Shown here piece after piece: positions 21,544 to 30,612 of a stretch of 64,000 bases of DNA; positions within the stretch are counted from its first letter, which is position 1; every line of letters starts with the position of its first letter. The stretch is from positions 1-64,000 of the forward strand of contig NZ_BPQE01000039.1 in assembly GCF_022179085.1 (NCBI RefSeq), given 5' to 3'. Origin of the DNA: Methylobacterium aerolatum. Its GTDB lineage: Bacteria; Pseudomonadota; Alphaproteobacteria; Rhizobiales; Beijerinckiaceae. A program made the position numbers and the translations under genes. Under the pieces are notes generated by a model. It worked only from the letters and a program-made list of their open reading frames with translations, searched no databases and had not been told where the DNA came from.

Positions 21544-22304
21544 GCGCCCCCGAGACCCTGCGGATCACGGCGCCCGCCGAGGGCGTGCGCCTCCTCACGA
21601 TCGACCGGCCCGCCCGGCGCAACGCCCTCGACCGGGCGACCTACGGCGCCCTGCGCGAGGCCGTCCGCGCGGCCGGGGAGGACGGGGGCGTGCGCGCCCT
21701 CGTGCTCACGGGGGCGGGCGGCTGCTTCACCGCCGGCAACGACCTGTCGGACTTCCGCGAGACCGCCGAGAGCGTGGAGGACAGCCCCGGCCTCGCCCTG
21801 CTGAAGGTGCTGGCCGCCTGCCCGAAGCCGCTGGTCGCGGCGGTGGAGGGCCACGCGGTCGGCATCGGCACGACGCTCCTCCTGCATTGCGACCTCGCCT
21901 ATGCGGGGGAGGGGGCGCGCTTCCGCCTGCCCTTCGTCAACCTCGGCCTCAGCCCGGAGGGCGCATCGAGCTACCTGCTCCCCCTGGTGGCGGGGACGAA
22001 GCGCGCCGCCGAACTGCTGATGCTGGGCGAGCCCTTCGGGCCGGAGGCGGCGCGGGAGGCGGGCCTCGTCAACGCCCTGGTGGAGGAGGGCCACGCCCTC
22101 GCCACGGCGCTGGCGCGGGCGAGCGCGCTCGCGGCCCTGCCCCCGGCCTCCATCGCCGCCACCAAGCGGGCGTTGAAGGCCGGCCATGCGGAGATCGTGG
22201 CGCGCACGCTGGCGAGCGAGGCCGAGACCTTCCACGCGCTGCGCCGGGGTCCCGAGGCCCAGGCCGCCTTCGCGGCCTTCTTCGCACGGAGCGCGGGACG
22301 ATGA
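21540..22304 (+). CDS. Enoyl-CoA hydratase/isomerase family protein
   Basis: A 254-residue crotonase-fold enzyme. [13 protein letters not shown] and [11 protein letters not shown] form the CoA-binding/oxyanion-hole start, and [18 protein letters not shown] the second oxyanion segment. The GNDLSDF form (instead of GADLKE) and [19 protein letters not shown] resemble the PaaG/isomerase-like branch. It is translationally coupled to livF (4 nt overlap) and to the IclR gene (4 nt overlap). That coupling suggests it acts on the CoA ester of the imported acid. The reaction (hydration, isomerisation or retro-aldol) cannot be decided. Confidence 0.82.
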   Translation: MSAPETLRITAPAEGVRLLTIDRPARRNALDRATYGALREAVRAAGEDGGVRALVLTGAGGCFTAGNDLSDFRETAESVEDSPGLALLKVLAACPKPLVAAVEGHAVGIGTTLLLHCDLAYAGEGARFRLPFVNLGLSPEGASSYLLPLVAGTKRAAELLMLGEPFGPEAAREAGLVNALVEEGHALATALARASALAALPPASIAATKRALKAGHAEIVARTLASEAETFHALRRGPEAQAAFAAFFARSAGR

Positions 22305-23116
22305 GCGCGACGGCCGATCCCCTCCTCGATCCCGAGGCGGAGGAGGGCGGTCCGAAGGAGGACCGGCACTTCGTCACGGCGCTGGCCCGGGGGCTCGCCG
22401 TGCTGGCCTGCTTCGGGCGCGGCCGCCGGATGCTCGCCAACCACGACATCGCGGAGGCCTGCGGCCTGCCCCGCTCCACCGTCTCGCGGCTGACCTACAC
22501 GCTGACCAAGCTCGGCTACCTGCGCTTCGTCGAGGAATCCGGCAAGTACGCGCTCGGCACCCAGACCATCGCGCTGGGCTCCATGGCGCTCGGCGGCCTC
22601 GACGTGCGCCACATCGCCCGGCCGGCGCTGCGGGCCGTGGCCCAGGCGTCCAACGCCTCCGTCGGCCTCGGCGTCCGCGACCGGCTGAGCATGCGCTACG
22701 TCGATTGCCAGCGCGGGCCCGCCGCGATCTCGCTCAACCTCGACATCGGCTCGCGCATCTCGCTCGCCCGCTCGGCCATGGGCCGGGCCTACATCGCGGT
22801 CTGCTCCGATCAGGAGCGCGCCGCCCTCTACGAGGAACTGAAGGCCTACGATCCCCTCGCCTGGCCGGCGCTCCGCGACGGCCTCGACAAGGCGGTGCGG
22901 GAGCACCGGGAGATCGGCTGCTGCACCTCCTTCGGCGAGTGGCAGGACACCGTCTCGGCCATCGCGGTGGGCTTCCATCCGGGGGGCGGCCTGCCGCCGA
23001 TGTCGATCAATTGCGGTGCGCCCACCGTCATCACCGACGGCCGCTTCCTGATGGAGGTGGCCCGGCCCCGGCTCATCGAGGCGGTGCGCGGCCTCGATGG
23101 GGTGATGGGGACCTGA
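22301..23116 (+). CDS. IclR-family transcriptional regulator
   Basis: A 271-residue regulator. An N-terminal winged helix (about 25-85; [33 protein letters not shown]) is followed by the IclR effector domain with [13 protein letters not shown] and the [10 protein letters not shown] region. Within IclR proteins the long, acidic N-terminal tail and [14 protein letters not shown] resemble the PcaR/PobR/CatR subgroup that controls protocatechuate and 4-hydroxybenzoate genes. It ends the transporter operon and precedes the pob/pca genes by about 2.6 kb, so it may govern both. Effector and operator are unknown. Confidence 0.85.
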   Translation: MSATADPLLDPEAEEGGPKEDRHFVTALARGLAVLACFGRGRRMLANHDIAEACGLPRSTVSRLTYTLTKLGYLRFVEESGKYALGTQTIALGSMALGGLDVRHIARPALRAVAQASNASVGLGVRDRLSMRYVDCQRGPAAISLNLDIGSRISLARSAMGRAYIAVCSDQERAALYEELKAYDPLAWPALRDGLDKAVREHREIGCCTSFGEWQDTVSAIAVGFHPGGGLPPMSINCGAPTVITDGRFLMEVARPRLIEAVRGLDGVMGT

Positions 23117-23147
23117 GAGCCCCGACCGGAAGGACCTTCGCTCCCTC

Positions 23148-23240
23148 CGTCTTTGCGAGCGCAGCGAAGCAATCCAGGGATGCGCAACGATCGTGAGACG
23201 GCCCGCTGCCCTGGATTGCTTCGCTGCGCTCGCAAAGACG
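23148..23240. repeat. Repeat R2, copy C
   Basis: The most symmetrical copy: CGTCTTTGCGAGCGCAGCG opens and CGCTGCGCTCGCAAAGACG closes, a perfect 19-bp inverted repeat. AATCCAG and CTGGATT are inner arms. It lies between the IclR gene and the CoA-transferase gene and could form a strong hairpin separating their transcripts. Confidence 0.75.
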
Positions 23241-23298
23241 CGGCGGGATTCATGAGCCGCCGAACCCGTCCCGGCCAGACGCCAAGGAGACACGCCCG

Positions 23299-24495
23299 AT
23301 GCTGTTCGATCCCGACGACCTGCCGCTGGCCGGCCTGCGCGTGCTGGACCTCTCCCGGGTGCTGGCCGGTCCCTGGTGCGCGCAGGTGCTGGGCGATCTC
23401 GGCGCCGACGTGATCAAGGTCGAGCATCCCGAGCGCGGGGACGACACCCGCGACTGGGGGCTCAAGACCGGCCCGACCAACACCTCGTATTTCGACAGCG
23501 TGAACCGCAACAAGCGCTCCATCGGGATCGACCTCACCGATCCGGAGGGGCTCGCCCTGGTGCGCAGGCTCGCCCGCGAGAGCGACGTGGTGGTGCAGAA
23601 CTTCAAGACCGGCGGGGCCGACAGGCTCGGCCTCGGCTACGCGGCCCTGTCGGCCGAGAACCCCCGGCTGATCTACTGCTCCGTCTCCGGCTACGCCTCG
23701 GACGGGCCGGAGGCGACCCGGCCGGGCTACGACCTCGTGATCCAGGGCGAGGCCGGGCTCATGGCCCTCAACGGCGAGGCCGACCGGCCGCCCCTCAAGT
23801 TCGGGCTCGCGGCCGTCGACCTGTTCACCGGGCAGTTCGCGGCCCAGGCCGTCCTCGCCGCCCTCTACCAGCGCGAGCGCACCGGGCGCGGGCGCCTCGT
23901 GGAACTCGCCCTGTTCGATTGCGGCGTGGCGCTCACCTCCTATTACGGGCTGGAGGCGATGGTGCAGGGGCGCGACCCCGCGCGCTACGGCAACGCCCAC
24001 CCCTCCATCGTGCCCTACGGCGTGTTCCAGGCCGGCGACGGGCCGATCGTCCTGACGGTGGGCAACAACGCCCAGTACCGGCGCTTCTGCGAGCAGGTTC
24101 TGGAGCGGCCGGACCTCTGCACCGATCCGCGCTTTTCCACCAACCTCGACCGCTCCCGGAACCGCGCCGCCTTCGTGCCCACGATGGAGGCGGAGCTGGC
24201 CAAGCGCAGCCGGGCCGACCTCGTCGCGAGGCTCGCGGCCGCCGGCATCCCCTGCGGGGAGGTGATGGGGCTGCACGAGGCCCTGACCTCCGACCGCGCC
24301 GGGACGGCGGGGCTGGTCGTCCCCGTCCGCGAGGCGGGGGACGGGCAAGCCGGGGACCGGGAGCCCGGCGCCCACGTCTTCGCGCCGCCCTATCGCTTCG
24401 ATGGCGCCCGGCTGCCGATCCGCCGCCCGCCCCCGTCCCTCGACGGCGCGCGCGACGCCATCCTGGCGCAGGTCGCCGCCAAGCCGGTCCCGTGA
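23299..24495 (+). CDS. Class III CoA-transferase (CaiB/BaiF family)
   Basis: A 398-residue family III CoA-transferase that moves CoA between carboxylic acids through an aspartyl-CoA thioester. The N-terminal LAGLRVLDLSRVLAGPWCAQ, VIKVEHPERGDDTR and NRNKRSIGIDL are diagnostic. Asp174 in AAVDLFTGQ is the catalytic aspartate. It could activate the acid imported by the upstream transporter, supplying substrate for the enoyl-CoA hydratase, or replace the missing CoA ligase of the acyl-CoA block. These roles are inferred. The stop overlaps the MFS start by 4 nt. Confidence 0.88.
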   Translation: MLFDPDDLPLAGLRVLDLSRVLAGPWCAQVLGDLGADVIKVEHPERGDDTRDWGLKTGPTNTSYFDSVNRNKRSIGIDLTDPEGLALVRRLARESDVVVQNFKTGGADRLGLGYAALSAENPRLIYCSVSGYASDGPEATRPGYDLVIQGEAGLMALNGEADRPPLKFGLAAVDLFTGQFAAQAVLAALYQRERTGRGRLVELALFDCGVALTSYYGLEAMVQGRDPARYGNAHPSIVPYGVFQAGDGPIVLTVGNNAQYRRFCEQVLERPDLCTDPRFSTNLDRSRNRAAFVPTMEAELAKRSRADLVARLAAAGIPCGEVMGLHEALTSDRAGTAGLVVPVREAGDGQAGDREPGAHVFAPPYRFDGARLPIRRPPPSLDGARDAILAQVAAKPVP

Positions 24496-25721
24496 CGCGG
24501 CGGGACTCGCCGCCGGCGCCCGTGCCCGGATCCGAGTCCCGCCGCTGGCCGGTGATCGCCGCCCTCGGCATCCTCCAGATCCTCGCCTGGGGTTCGTCCT
24601 TCTACCTGCCGGCGGTGCTCGCGGGGCCGATCGCCGCCGGGACCGGCTGGCCCCTGGCCTGGGTGGTCGGCGGCCTCGCCCTCGGCCTCCTGGCCGCCGC
24701 CGCCGCCTCGCCGCATGTCGGGGCGGCGATCCACCGCCACGGCGGACGCCCGGTCCTGGCACTGGCCGCGCTCCTCCTGGCGGGCGGCCTGACGATCCTC
24801 GCCCTCGCGCCGAGCCTGCCCGTCTACCTCGGCGGCTGGCTGGTGATCGGCCTCGGGATGGGGGGCGGGCTGTACGATCCGGCCTTCGCCACCCTCGGCC
24901 GCCTCTACGGCGCCGAGGCGCGCGGGTCCATCACGGCCCTGACCCTCTGGGGCGGGTTCGCGAGCACCGTCTGCTGGCCGCTCTCGGCCTTCCTCGTCGC
25001 CCAGGTCGGATGGCGGGGGGCCTGCCTGACCTATGCCGGGCTGCACCTGGCCGTCAGCCTGCCGCTGGTGCTCGCGCTGGTCCCGAAGGCGCCCCCGCCG
25101 CCGCCGGCCGCATCCCCCCGGGTGGGCACCGTCCCGCTCTCCGCCCGGGAGAGGCGGGCCTTCCTGCTCTTCGCCGGGGTGCTGATCCTGGGCGGCGCCG
25201 TCATGGCGATGGTCTCGGTCCACCTGCTGACGCTCCTGCAGGCGCGGGGCGATTCCCTCGCCTCGGCCGTCTCCCACGGGGCCCTGATCGGCCCGGCGCA
25301 GGTCGGCGCGCGCCTCGGGGAGATGGCCCTGAAGGGCCGCCACCATCCCCTCTGGACCCTGGCCGCCGCCCTGATCCTGGTCACCCTCGGGCTGGCGGCG
25401 CTCGCCCTGGGCGCGCCGGGGCTCGGCCTCTGGCTCGTGATCTACGGGGGCGGCAACGGGATCTATTCCATCGCCCGCGGCACGGTGCCCCTCGCCCTGT
25501 TCGGCCCGGCGCGATACCCCCTCGTGGTCGGACGCCTCGCCCGGCCGGGGCTGGCCGCCCAGGCGCTCGCCCCGCCGGCCGGCGCCCTCCTGCTGACCCG
25601 GGCCGGACCGGAGGCCCTGTGGTGGCTCCTCCTCGCCCTGAGCCTTGCCAACCTTGTCCTCGCCGCGGCCCTGTGGCGGCTCGCCGCAGCGACAAGACCG
25701 GGCGATGGCGGGCTGCTGTGA
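24492..25721 (+). CDS. MFS transporter
   Basis: A 409-residue inner-membrane carrier with about 12 hydrophobic segments, of the major facilitator superfamily. WPVIAALGILQILAWGSSFY forms helix 1; LGMGGGLYDPAFATLGRLYG covers the helix 4-5 region. The GTG start (24492) overlaps the CoA-transferase stop (GTGA), so translation is coupled. It lies between the CoA-transferase and pobA genes. It may import 4-hydroxybenzoate or a related acid or export an intermediate, but it lacks clear resemblance to PcaK in what can be seen. Confidence 0.8.
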   Translation: MTRRDSPPAPVPGSESRRWPVIAALGILQILAWGSSFYLPAVLAGPIAAGTGWPLAWVVGGLALGLLAAAAASPHVGAAIHRHGGRPVLALAALLLAGGLTILALAPSLPVYLGGWLVIGLGMGGGLYDPAFATLGRLYGAEARGSITALTLWGGFASTVCWPLSAFLVAQVGWRGACLTYAGLHLAVSLPLVLALVPKAPPPPPAASPRVGTVPLSARERRAFLLFAGVLILGGAVMAMVSVHLLTLLQARGDSLASAVSHGALIGPAQVGARLGEMALKGRHHPLWTLAAALILVTLGLAALALGAPGLGLWLVIYGGGNGIYSIARGTVPLALFGPARYPLVVGRLARPGLAAQALAPPAGALLLTRAGPEALWWLLLALSLANLVLAAALWRLAAATRPGDGGLL

Positions 25722-25751
25722 CATCGGGCGGCGGGACGTGAGGGGGAGACC

Positions 25752-26933
25752 ATGCGCACGCAGGTGGCCATCGTCGGCGCCGGGCCGGCCGGACTGTTCC
25801 TGGCGCATCTGCTGCGGGCCGCCGGAATCGACGGCGTGGTGCTGGAGCGGCGCAGCCGGGAGCATGTCGAGGGCCGCGTGCGCGCCGGGATTCTGGAACA
25901 GGGCACCGTCGACGTCCTCGCCCGCCTCGGCCTCGACGGGCGCCTGCGCCGGGACGGGCTCGTCCACACGGGCACGAACCTCACGGCGGACGGAGAGACC
26001 GTCCGCATCGACCTCGCGGCGCTGACCGGCGGCCGCGCCGTGACGGTCTACGGCCAGCAGGAGGTCATGCGCGACCTGTTCGATGCGGCGGAGGCCCGGG
26101 GCCTGCCGGTCGTGTTCGGGGCGGAGGACCTGCGCCTCCACGACATCGAGGGCGATCGGCCGGGCGTGAGCTACCGCACGCAGGCGGGCGAGGGGCGCCT
26201 CGCCTGCGATTTCATCGCGGGGTGCGACGGGTTCCACGGCGTGTCCCGGCGGGCGATCCCGCCCGGGGTGCTGGACATCGTCGAGCGGGTCTACCCCTTC
26301 GGCTGGCTCGGCATCCTCGCCGACGTGCCGCCCGCCGCGCACGAACTGGTCTATGCCAGCCACGCCAACGGCTTCGCGCTCGCCAGCATGCGCTCGGAGA
26401 CGCGCAGCCGCTACTACATCCAGTGCGGGATCGAGGAGCGAGTGGAGGACTGGCCGGACGGGCGCTTCTGGGACGAACTGTGCCTGCGCCTCGGGCCGGC
26501 CCTCGCGGACCACGTGGTCCGCGGCCCCTCCTTCGAGAAGGGCATCGCGCCGCTGCGCAGCTTCGTGGCCGAGCCGATGCGCCACGGCCGGCTGTTCCTC
26601 GCGGGCGACGCCGCCCACATCGTGCCGCCGACGGGCGCCAAGGGCCTGAACCTCGCCGTGTCGGACGTGGTGATGCTGGCCGAGGCCCTGGCGGAGTTCT
26701 ACCGCGGGCGATCCACCGCCGGCCTCGACGGCTATTCCGCCCGCGCCCTGGCCCGGGTGTGGAAGGCGGAGCGGTTCTCGTGGTGGTTCACCCGCCTGAT
26801 GCACCGCTTCCCCGACGCGACGGGCTTCGACCGCCGGATGCAGGTGGCCGAACTCGCCTATCTCGGCACCTCCCGCGCCGCGCAGACGGTGCTGGCCGAG
26901 AATTACGTCGGCCTCCCCCTCGATCCGGTCTAG
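25752..26933 (+). CDS. pobA: 4-hydroxybenzoate 3-monooxygenase PobA
   Basis: A 393-residue FAD enzyme that uses NAD(P)H and O2 to convert 4-hydroxybenzoate to protocatechuate. The FAD-binding start IVGAGPAGLFLAHLLRAAGI is at residues 7-26. GRVRAGILEQGTVDVL is the PobA-specific substrate loop, CDGFHGVSRRAIP the DG fingerprint, and FLAGDAAHIVPPTGAKGLN the GD motif. Length equals that of characterised PobA (about 394). It precedes pcaH by 27 nt, so its product is the substrate of the next two genes' enzyme. Confidence 0.95.
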   Translation: MRTQVAIVGAGPAGLFLAHLLRAAGIDGVVLERRSREHVEGRVRAGILEQGTVDVLARLGLDGRLRRDGLVHTGTNLTADGETVRIDLAALTGGRAVTVYGQQEVMRDLFDAAEARGLPVVFGAEDLRLHDIEGDRPGVSYRTQAGEGRLACDFIAGCDGFHGVSRRAIPPGVLDIVERVYPFGWLGILADVPPAAHELVYASHANGFALASMRSETRSRYYIQCGIEERVEDWPDGRFWDELCLRLGPALADHVVRGPSFEKGIAPLRSFVAEPMRHGRLFLAGDAAHIVPPTGAKGLNLAVSDVVMLAEALAEFYRGRSTAGLDGYSARALARVWKAERFSWWFTRLMHRFPDATGFDRRMQVAELAYLGTSRAAQTVLAENYVGLPLDPV

Positions 26934-26960
26934 ACCACCCTCCCGCGCCCGGAGAGATCC

Positions 26961-27668
26961 ATGTCCGACGCCACGCCACGCCCCCGTGGGGAGCCGGGCC
27001 AGCCGCCCTCGCTGTTCCCGCCCTACCGCTCCACCGTGCTGCGCAGCCCGCGCGAGCCCCTGGTGCGGATACCGCCCACCCTGACCGAGCTCACCGGCCC
27101 CGCCGGGACCTGGGACGCCCTGATGGGCCCGGCCATCGCCGACCTCACCCGGCACGGGCGGGGGCCGGGCGTGGCGCTGGGCCAGCGCATCGTCGTGACG
27201 GGCCGCGTCCTCGACGAGGACGCCCGGCCCGTGCCCGACACCGTCGTGGAGATCTGGCAGGCCAACGCGGCGGGCCGCTACATCCACCGGGGCGACCAGT
27301 GGAACGCGCCCCTCGACCCGAACTTCACCGGGACGGGCCGGGTCGTCACCGATGGAGGCGGCCGTTACCGCTTCACCACGATCCGGCCGGGTGCCTACCC
27401 CTGGGGCAACCACCGCAACGCGTGGCGCCCGGCCCATATCCACCTGTCGCTGCTGGGCCCGGCCTTCGCCACCCGCCTCGTGACCCAGCTCTACTTCCCC
27501 GACGACCCCCTGATCGAGATCGACCCGATCGCCAACGCCGTGCCGATGCCCTACCGCAACCGCCTGGTGGCCCGGTTCGACATCGACGTCACGGAGCCGA
27601 ACCACGCCCTCGGCTACGTCTTCGACCTCGTGCTGCGCGGGCGCGACGCCACGCCGTGGGAGGCCTGA
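26961..27668 (+). CDS. pcaH: Protocatechuate 3,4-dioxygenase beta subunit PcaH
   Basis: The iron-binding subunit of the intradiol dioxygenase that opens protocatechuate to 3-carboxy-cis,cis-muconate. Of 235 residues, the non-haem Fe(III) ligands are Tyr107 (AGRYIHR), Tyr146 (PGAYPWGN), His159 and His161 (RPAHIHLS), at the expected spacing. GGAGAG precedes ATG 26961. PcaG follows after 1 nt, consistent with equal production of the alpha-beta heteromer. Confidence 0.96.
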   Translation: MSDATPRPRGEPGQPPSLFPPYRSTVLRSPREPLVRIPPTLTELTGPAGTWDALMGPAIADLTRHGRGPGVALGQRIVVTGRVLDEDARPVPDTVVEIWQANAAGRYIHRGDQWNAPLDPNFTGTGRVVTDGGGRYRFTTIRPGAYPWGNHRNAWRPAHIHLSLLGPAFATRLVTQLYFPDDPLIEIDPIANAVPMPYRNRLVARFDIDVTEPNHALGYVFDLVLRGRDATPWEA

Positions 27669-27669
27669 G

Positions 27670-28380
27670 ATGAGCGACGCCCCCGAGGGCCTGCGCCGCA
27701 CCGCCCCCCGGGCGGACAACCAGGATCCGGCCCTGTTCGGCCAGACGCCCTGGCAGACGGTCGGCCCGTTCTTCCATTACGGCCTGCCCTGGAAGGGCGG
27801 CGCCGACCTCGTGGGCGCCTCCGGCATCGGCGCGCGCCCCGACCTCTTCCCGGCAGAGCACGACGTCCTCCACCTCGCCCCGCCGCGCGGGCCGGTGACG
27901 GGCGAGGTCGTCGCCCTCGTCGGCACCGTGTTCGACGGAGAGGGCAAGCCGGTGCCCGACGCCATGATCGAGATCTGGGGCGCCAACGCCGCCGGGCGCT
28001 ACCACGGCGAGGCCGACACCCGGACCGGGATCCCCCTCGATCCCGGCTTCATCGGCTTCGGCCGGGCGGCGGTGGATGCGCGGGGGGGCTTCCGCTTCCT
28101 GACCCTCCGGCCCGGCCGCGTGCCCCTCGCCCCCGGCGACGACCGCCGGCAGGCGCCCCATCTCGCCGTGGGGGTGTTCGGGCGCGGGCTGATCAAGCGG
28201 CTGGCGACGCGGCTCTACTTCGCGGATAGCGAGGGCAACGGGGACGACCCGGTGCTGGCCCTCGTCCCCGAGGCCCGGCGGCGGACCCTCCTCGCGCCGC
28301 GCATCGCGGAGGAGCCGCCCACCTACCGGTTCGATATCGTGCTGTGCGGCGACGGCGAGACCGTCTTCTTCGATCTGTGA
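27670..28380 (+). CDS. pcaG: Protocatechuate 3,4-dioxygenase alpha subunit PcaG
   Basis: A 236-residue subunit paired with PcaH. It carries FGQTPWQTVGPFFHY, typical of the alpha chain start, and PDAMIEIWGANAAGRY in the shared beta-barrel. It lacks the complete iron ligand set of the beta subunit (APHLAVGVF where PcaH has RPAHIH), as expected. It is 16 residues or so longer than many PcaG proteins. The BKACE gene follows after 10 nt. Confidence 0.95.
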   Translation: MSDAPEGLRRTAPRADNQDPALFGQTPWQTVGPFFHYGLPWKGGADLVGASGIGARPDLFPAEHDVLHLAPPRGPVTGEVVALVGTVFDGEGKPVPDAMIEIWGANAAGRYHGEADTRTGIPLDPGFIGFGRAAVDARGGFRFLTLRPGRVPLAPGDDRRQAPHLAVGVFGRGLIKRLATRLYFADSEGNGDDPVLALVPEARRRTLLAPRIAEEPPTYRFDIVLCGDGETVFFDL

Positions 28381-28390
28381 GGCCCGACCC

Positions 28391-29230
28391 ATGAGCAGCC
28401 AACCCCTCGTCGTCGCGGTGGCCATCACCGGCTCCGTGCCGCGCAAGAAGGACAACCCGGCGGTCCCTGTGACCGTCGCGGAGCAGATCGAGTCGACGCA
28501 GCAAGCGTATCAAGCGGGCGCGACGCTGGCCCACATCCACGTCCGCAACGATGACGAGTCGCCCTCCTCCGATCCCGAGAAGTTCGCCGCCGTGCAGGAG
28601 GGCCTGCGCCGCCACTGCCCCGGCATGATCGTCCAGTTCTCCACCGGCGGGCGCGGGCGCGACCCGGCGGCGCGGGGCCTCTCCCTGACGCACCGGCCGG
28701 ACATGGCCTCGCTCTCGACGGGCTCGGTGAACTTCCCCACCATCGTCTACGAGAACCACGCGAGCCTCGTCACCGACCTCGCCACCCGGATGAAGGACCA
28801 CGGCATCCGTCCCGAGATCGAGATCTTCGACCTCTCGCACATCCACGGGGCGAAGCGCCTGATCGAGGCCGGGCTGATGGACGCGCGCCCCCACGTCCAG
28901 TTCGTGATGGGCGTGCAGAACGCCATGCCGGCCGACGAGCGCCTGCTCGACATCCTCCTCGCCGAGACCCGGCGGGTCATCCCCGGGGCGACCTGGACCG
29001 CCGCCGGCATCGGCCGCAACCAGGCGGTGGTGATGGACTGGGCGCTGGCCCGCGGGGCGGACGCGGTGCGCACCGGCCTGGAGGACAACATCCGCGTCTC
29101 GAAGGACCGGCTGGCGGCCGGCAACGCCGAGCTCGTGAGCCTCGCGGTGGAGGCGGCGGCCCGCCACGGGCGGCGCCCGGCCACGCCCGCCGAGGCGCGG
29201 GCCGTCCTCTCGCTCGCGGCCGCGCGGTGA
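28391..29230 (+). CDS. BKACE family (DUF849) beta-keto acid cleavage enzyme
   Basis: A 279-residue Zn-dependent TIM-barrel enzyme. BKACE proteins condense a beta-keto acid with acetyl-CoA and release acetoacetate plus a new acyl-CoA. The metal histidines are His48 and His50 (LAHIHVRND); STGGRGRDP and RTGLEDNI (with the third, glutamate, ligand) are family marks. It sits between pcaG and pcaB in an otherwise standard pca operon, overlapping pcaB by 4 nt. Beta-ketoadipate is the end product of the neighbours, so it may make succinyl-CoA and acetoacetate from it. No pcaIJ or pcaF lies in this cluster. Confidence 0.85.
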   Translation: MSSQPLVVAVAITGSVPRKKDNPAVPVTVAEQIESTQQAYQAGATLAHIHVRNDDESPSSDPEKFAAVQEGLRRHCPGMIVQFSTGGRGRDPAARGLSLTHRPDMASLSTGSVNFPTIVYENHASLVTDLATRMKDHGIRPEIEIFDLSHIHGAKRLIEAGLMDARPHVQFVMGVQNAMPADERLLDILLAETRRVIPGATWTAAGIGRNQAVVMDWALARGADAVRTGLEDNIRVSKDRLAAGNAELVSLAVEAAARHGRRPATPAEARAVLSLAAAR

Positions 29231-30612
29231 GCTTCTCGGCCCTCGATTCGGGCCTGCTCGGCCCGCTCTTCGCGAGCGAGGCGATGCGCGCCGCCTTCTC
29301 GGACGGGGCGCGCCTCGCCGGGATGCTGCGGGCGGAGGCGGCGCTGGCCAAGGCCTCCGCCGAGGCCGGGCTCGCCCCGCCGGGGCTCGCCGGGGCCATC
29401 GAGGCCGTCGCGCCGGGCGACCTCGACCTCGGGGCGCTGGGGGAGGGCACGGCGCTGGCGGGCGTGCCGGTGATCCCCTTCGTCTCGGCCCTGCGCCGCC
29501 GCCTGCCGCCGGACCTGGAGCCGGCCTTCCACAGGGGCGCCACCACCCAGGATATCGCCGACACCGCCCTCGTCCTGCAGATGCGGACGGGCTTCGACCT
29601 GATCGCGCGGGACTGCGCCGCCGTGGTCGCGGGCCTCGCCCGGCTGGCGCGGGCGCACCGGGCCACGCCCTGCATCGGCCGCACCTACGGCCAGCACGCG
29701 GCACCGATCAGCTTCGGCGCGAAGGCCGCCACCTGGGCCCTCGGCATCGCCGAGGTCGCCGACCGGCTCCCGGAGGTGAGGGGCCGGGTGCTCGCCGCCT
29801 CCCTCGGCGGCCCGGTGGGCACCCTCGGCGCCTTCGGGGCCGAGGCCGGGGCGGTGGCGGAAGGCTTCGCCCGCCATCTCGGCCTCGCGCCGGAGCCGGT
29901 CGCGTGGCACACCCGCCGCGCCCGCATCGCCGAGGCCGGGACGTGGCTCGCGCTCCTCCTCGGGGCGCTGGCGAAATGCGCGGGCGACATCGCCCACCTC
30001 GCCTCGACGGAGGTGGGGGAGGTGGCCGAGCCCTTCGTGCCGGGCCGGGGCGGCTCCTCGGCGATGCCGCACAAGCGCAACCCCGTCTCCGCCACGGTGA
30101 TCCTCGCCGCCTTCGGCGCCGCCAAGGGCCATGCGGCGACGCTCCTCGACGCCATGGCCGCCGCGCACGAGCGGCCCGCGGGCGCGTGGCACGCCGAGTG
30201 GCACGCCCTGCCGCAGCTGTTCGGGCTCGCCTCGGGCGCCCTGCGCGAGGCGCGGACCCTCGCCGAGGGCCTGGAGGTCGATGCCGGGCGGATGCGCCGG
30301 AACCTCGACCTCACCCACGGCCTGCTCTTCGCCGACGCCGCCGCCGCGGCCTGCGTCGGCTCCCTCGGCGGGGCGCGGGCCCATGCCCTGGTCGAGCGCG
30401 CGGCGGGCGAGGTCCGCGCGGGCGGCCGCGACCTGCGGACCGTCCTGGACGCCCTCCTCGCCACCCTGCCCGAGGGCGCGGGCATCGACCTCGCCCCCTC
30501 CTTCGACCTCGACCGCCCGGTCGCGGCCGCCGCCGCCGCCACCGACCGCGCCCTCGCGCGGTTGCCCCCCGACGCCGCGTTCCGAGACGGAGCCCGACCC
30601 CCATGCCCGTGA
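29227..30612 (+). CDS. pcaB: 3-carboxy-cis,cis-muconate cycloisomerase PcaB
   Basis: A 461-residue member of the fumarase/aspartase superfamily that cyclises 3-carboxy-cis,cis-muconate to 4-carboxymuconolactone. The signature GGSSAMPHKRNPVSA lies near residue 280, with HRGATTQDIADT and GRTYGQHAAPISFG earlier. It begins with GTG overlapping the BKACE stop (GTGA). The stop lies 10 nt into the pcaDC fusion. Longer than many PcaB (about 350-450) but in range. Confidence 0.93.
   Translation: MSFSALDSGLLGPLFASEAMRAAFSDGARLAGMLRAEAALAKASAEAGLAPPGLAGAIEAVAPGDLDLGALGEGTALAGVPVIPFVSALRRRLPPDLEPAFHRGATTQDIADTALVLQMRTGFDLIARDCAAVVAGLARLARAHRATPCIGRTYGQHAAPISFGAKAATWALGIAEVADRLPEVRGRVLAASLGGPVGTLGAFGAEAGAVAEGFARHLGLAPEPVAWHTRRARIAEAGTWLALLLGALAKCAGDIAHLASTEVGEVAEPFVPGRGGSSAMPHKRNPVSATVILAAFGAAKGHAATLLDAMAAAHERPAGAWHAEWHALPQLFGLASGALREARTLAEGLEVDAGRMRRNLDLTHGLLFADAAAAACVGSLGGARAHALVERAAGEVRAGGRDLRTVLDALLATLPEGAGIDLAPSFDLDRPVAAAAAATDRALARLPPDAAFRDGARPPCP

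Noticed and set aside
24390-27719. Very long open frame on the minus strand (over 1100 codons)
   Set aside because: It lies antisense to CoA-transferase, MFS, pobA and pcaH, has low-complexity Gly/Arg/Glu/Asp/Ala-rich content and no family motif. It is a GC-driven shadow.
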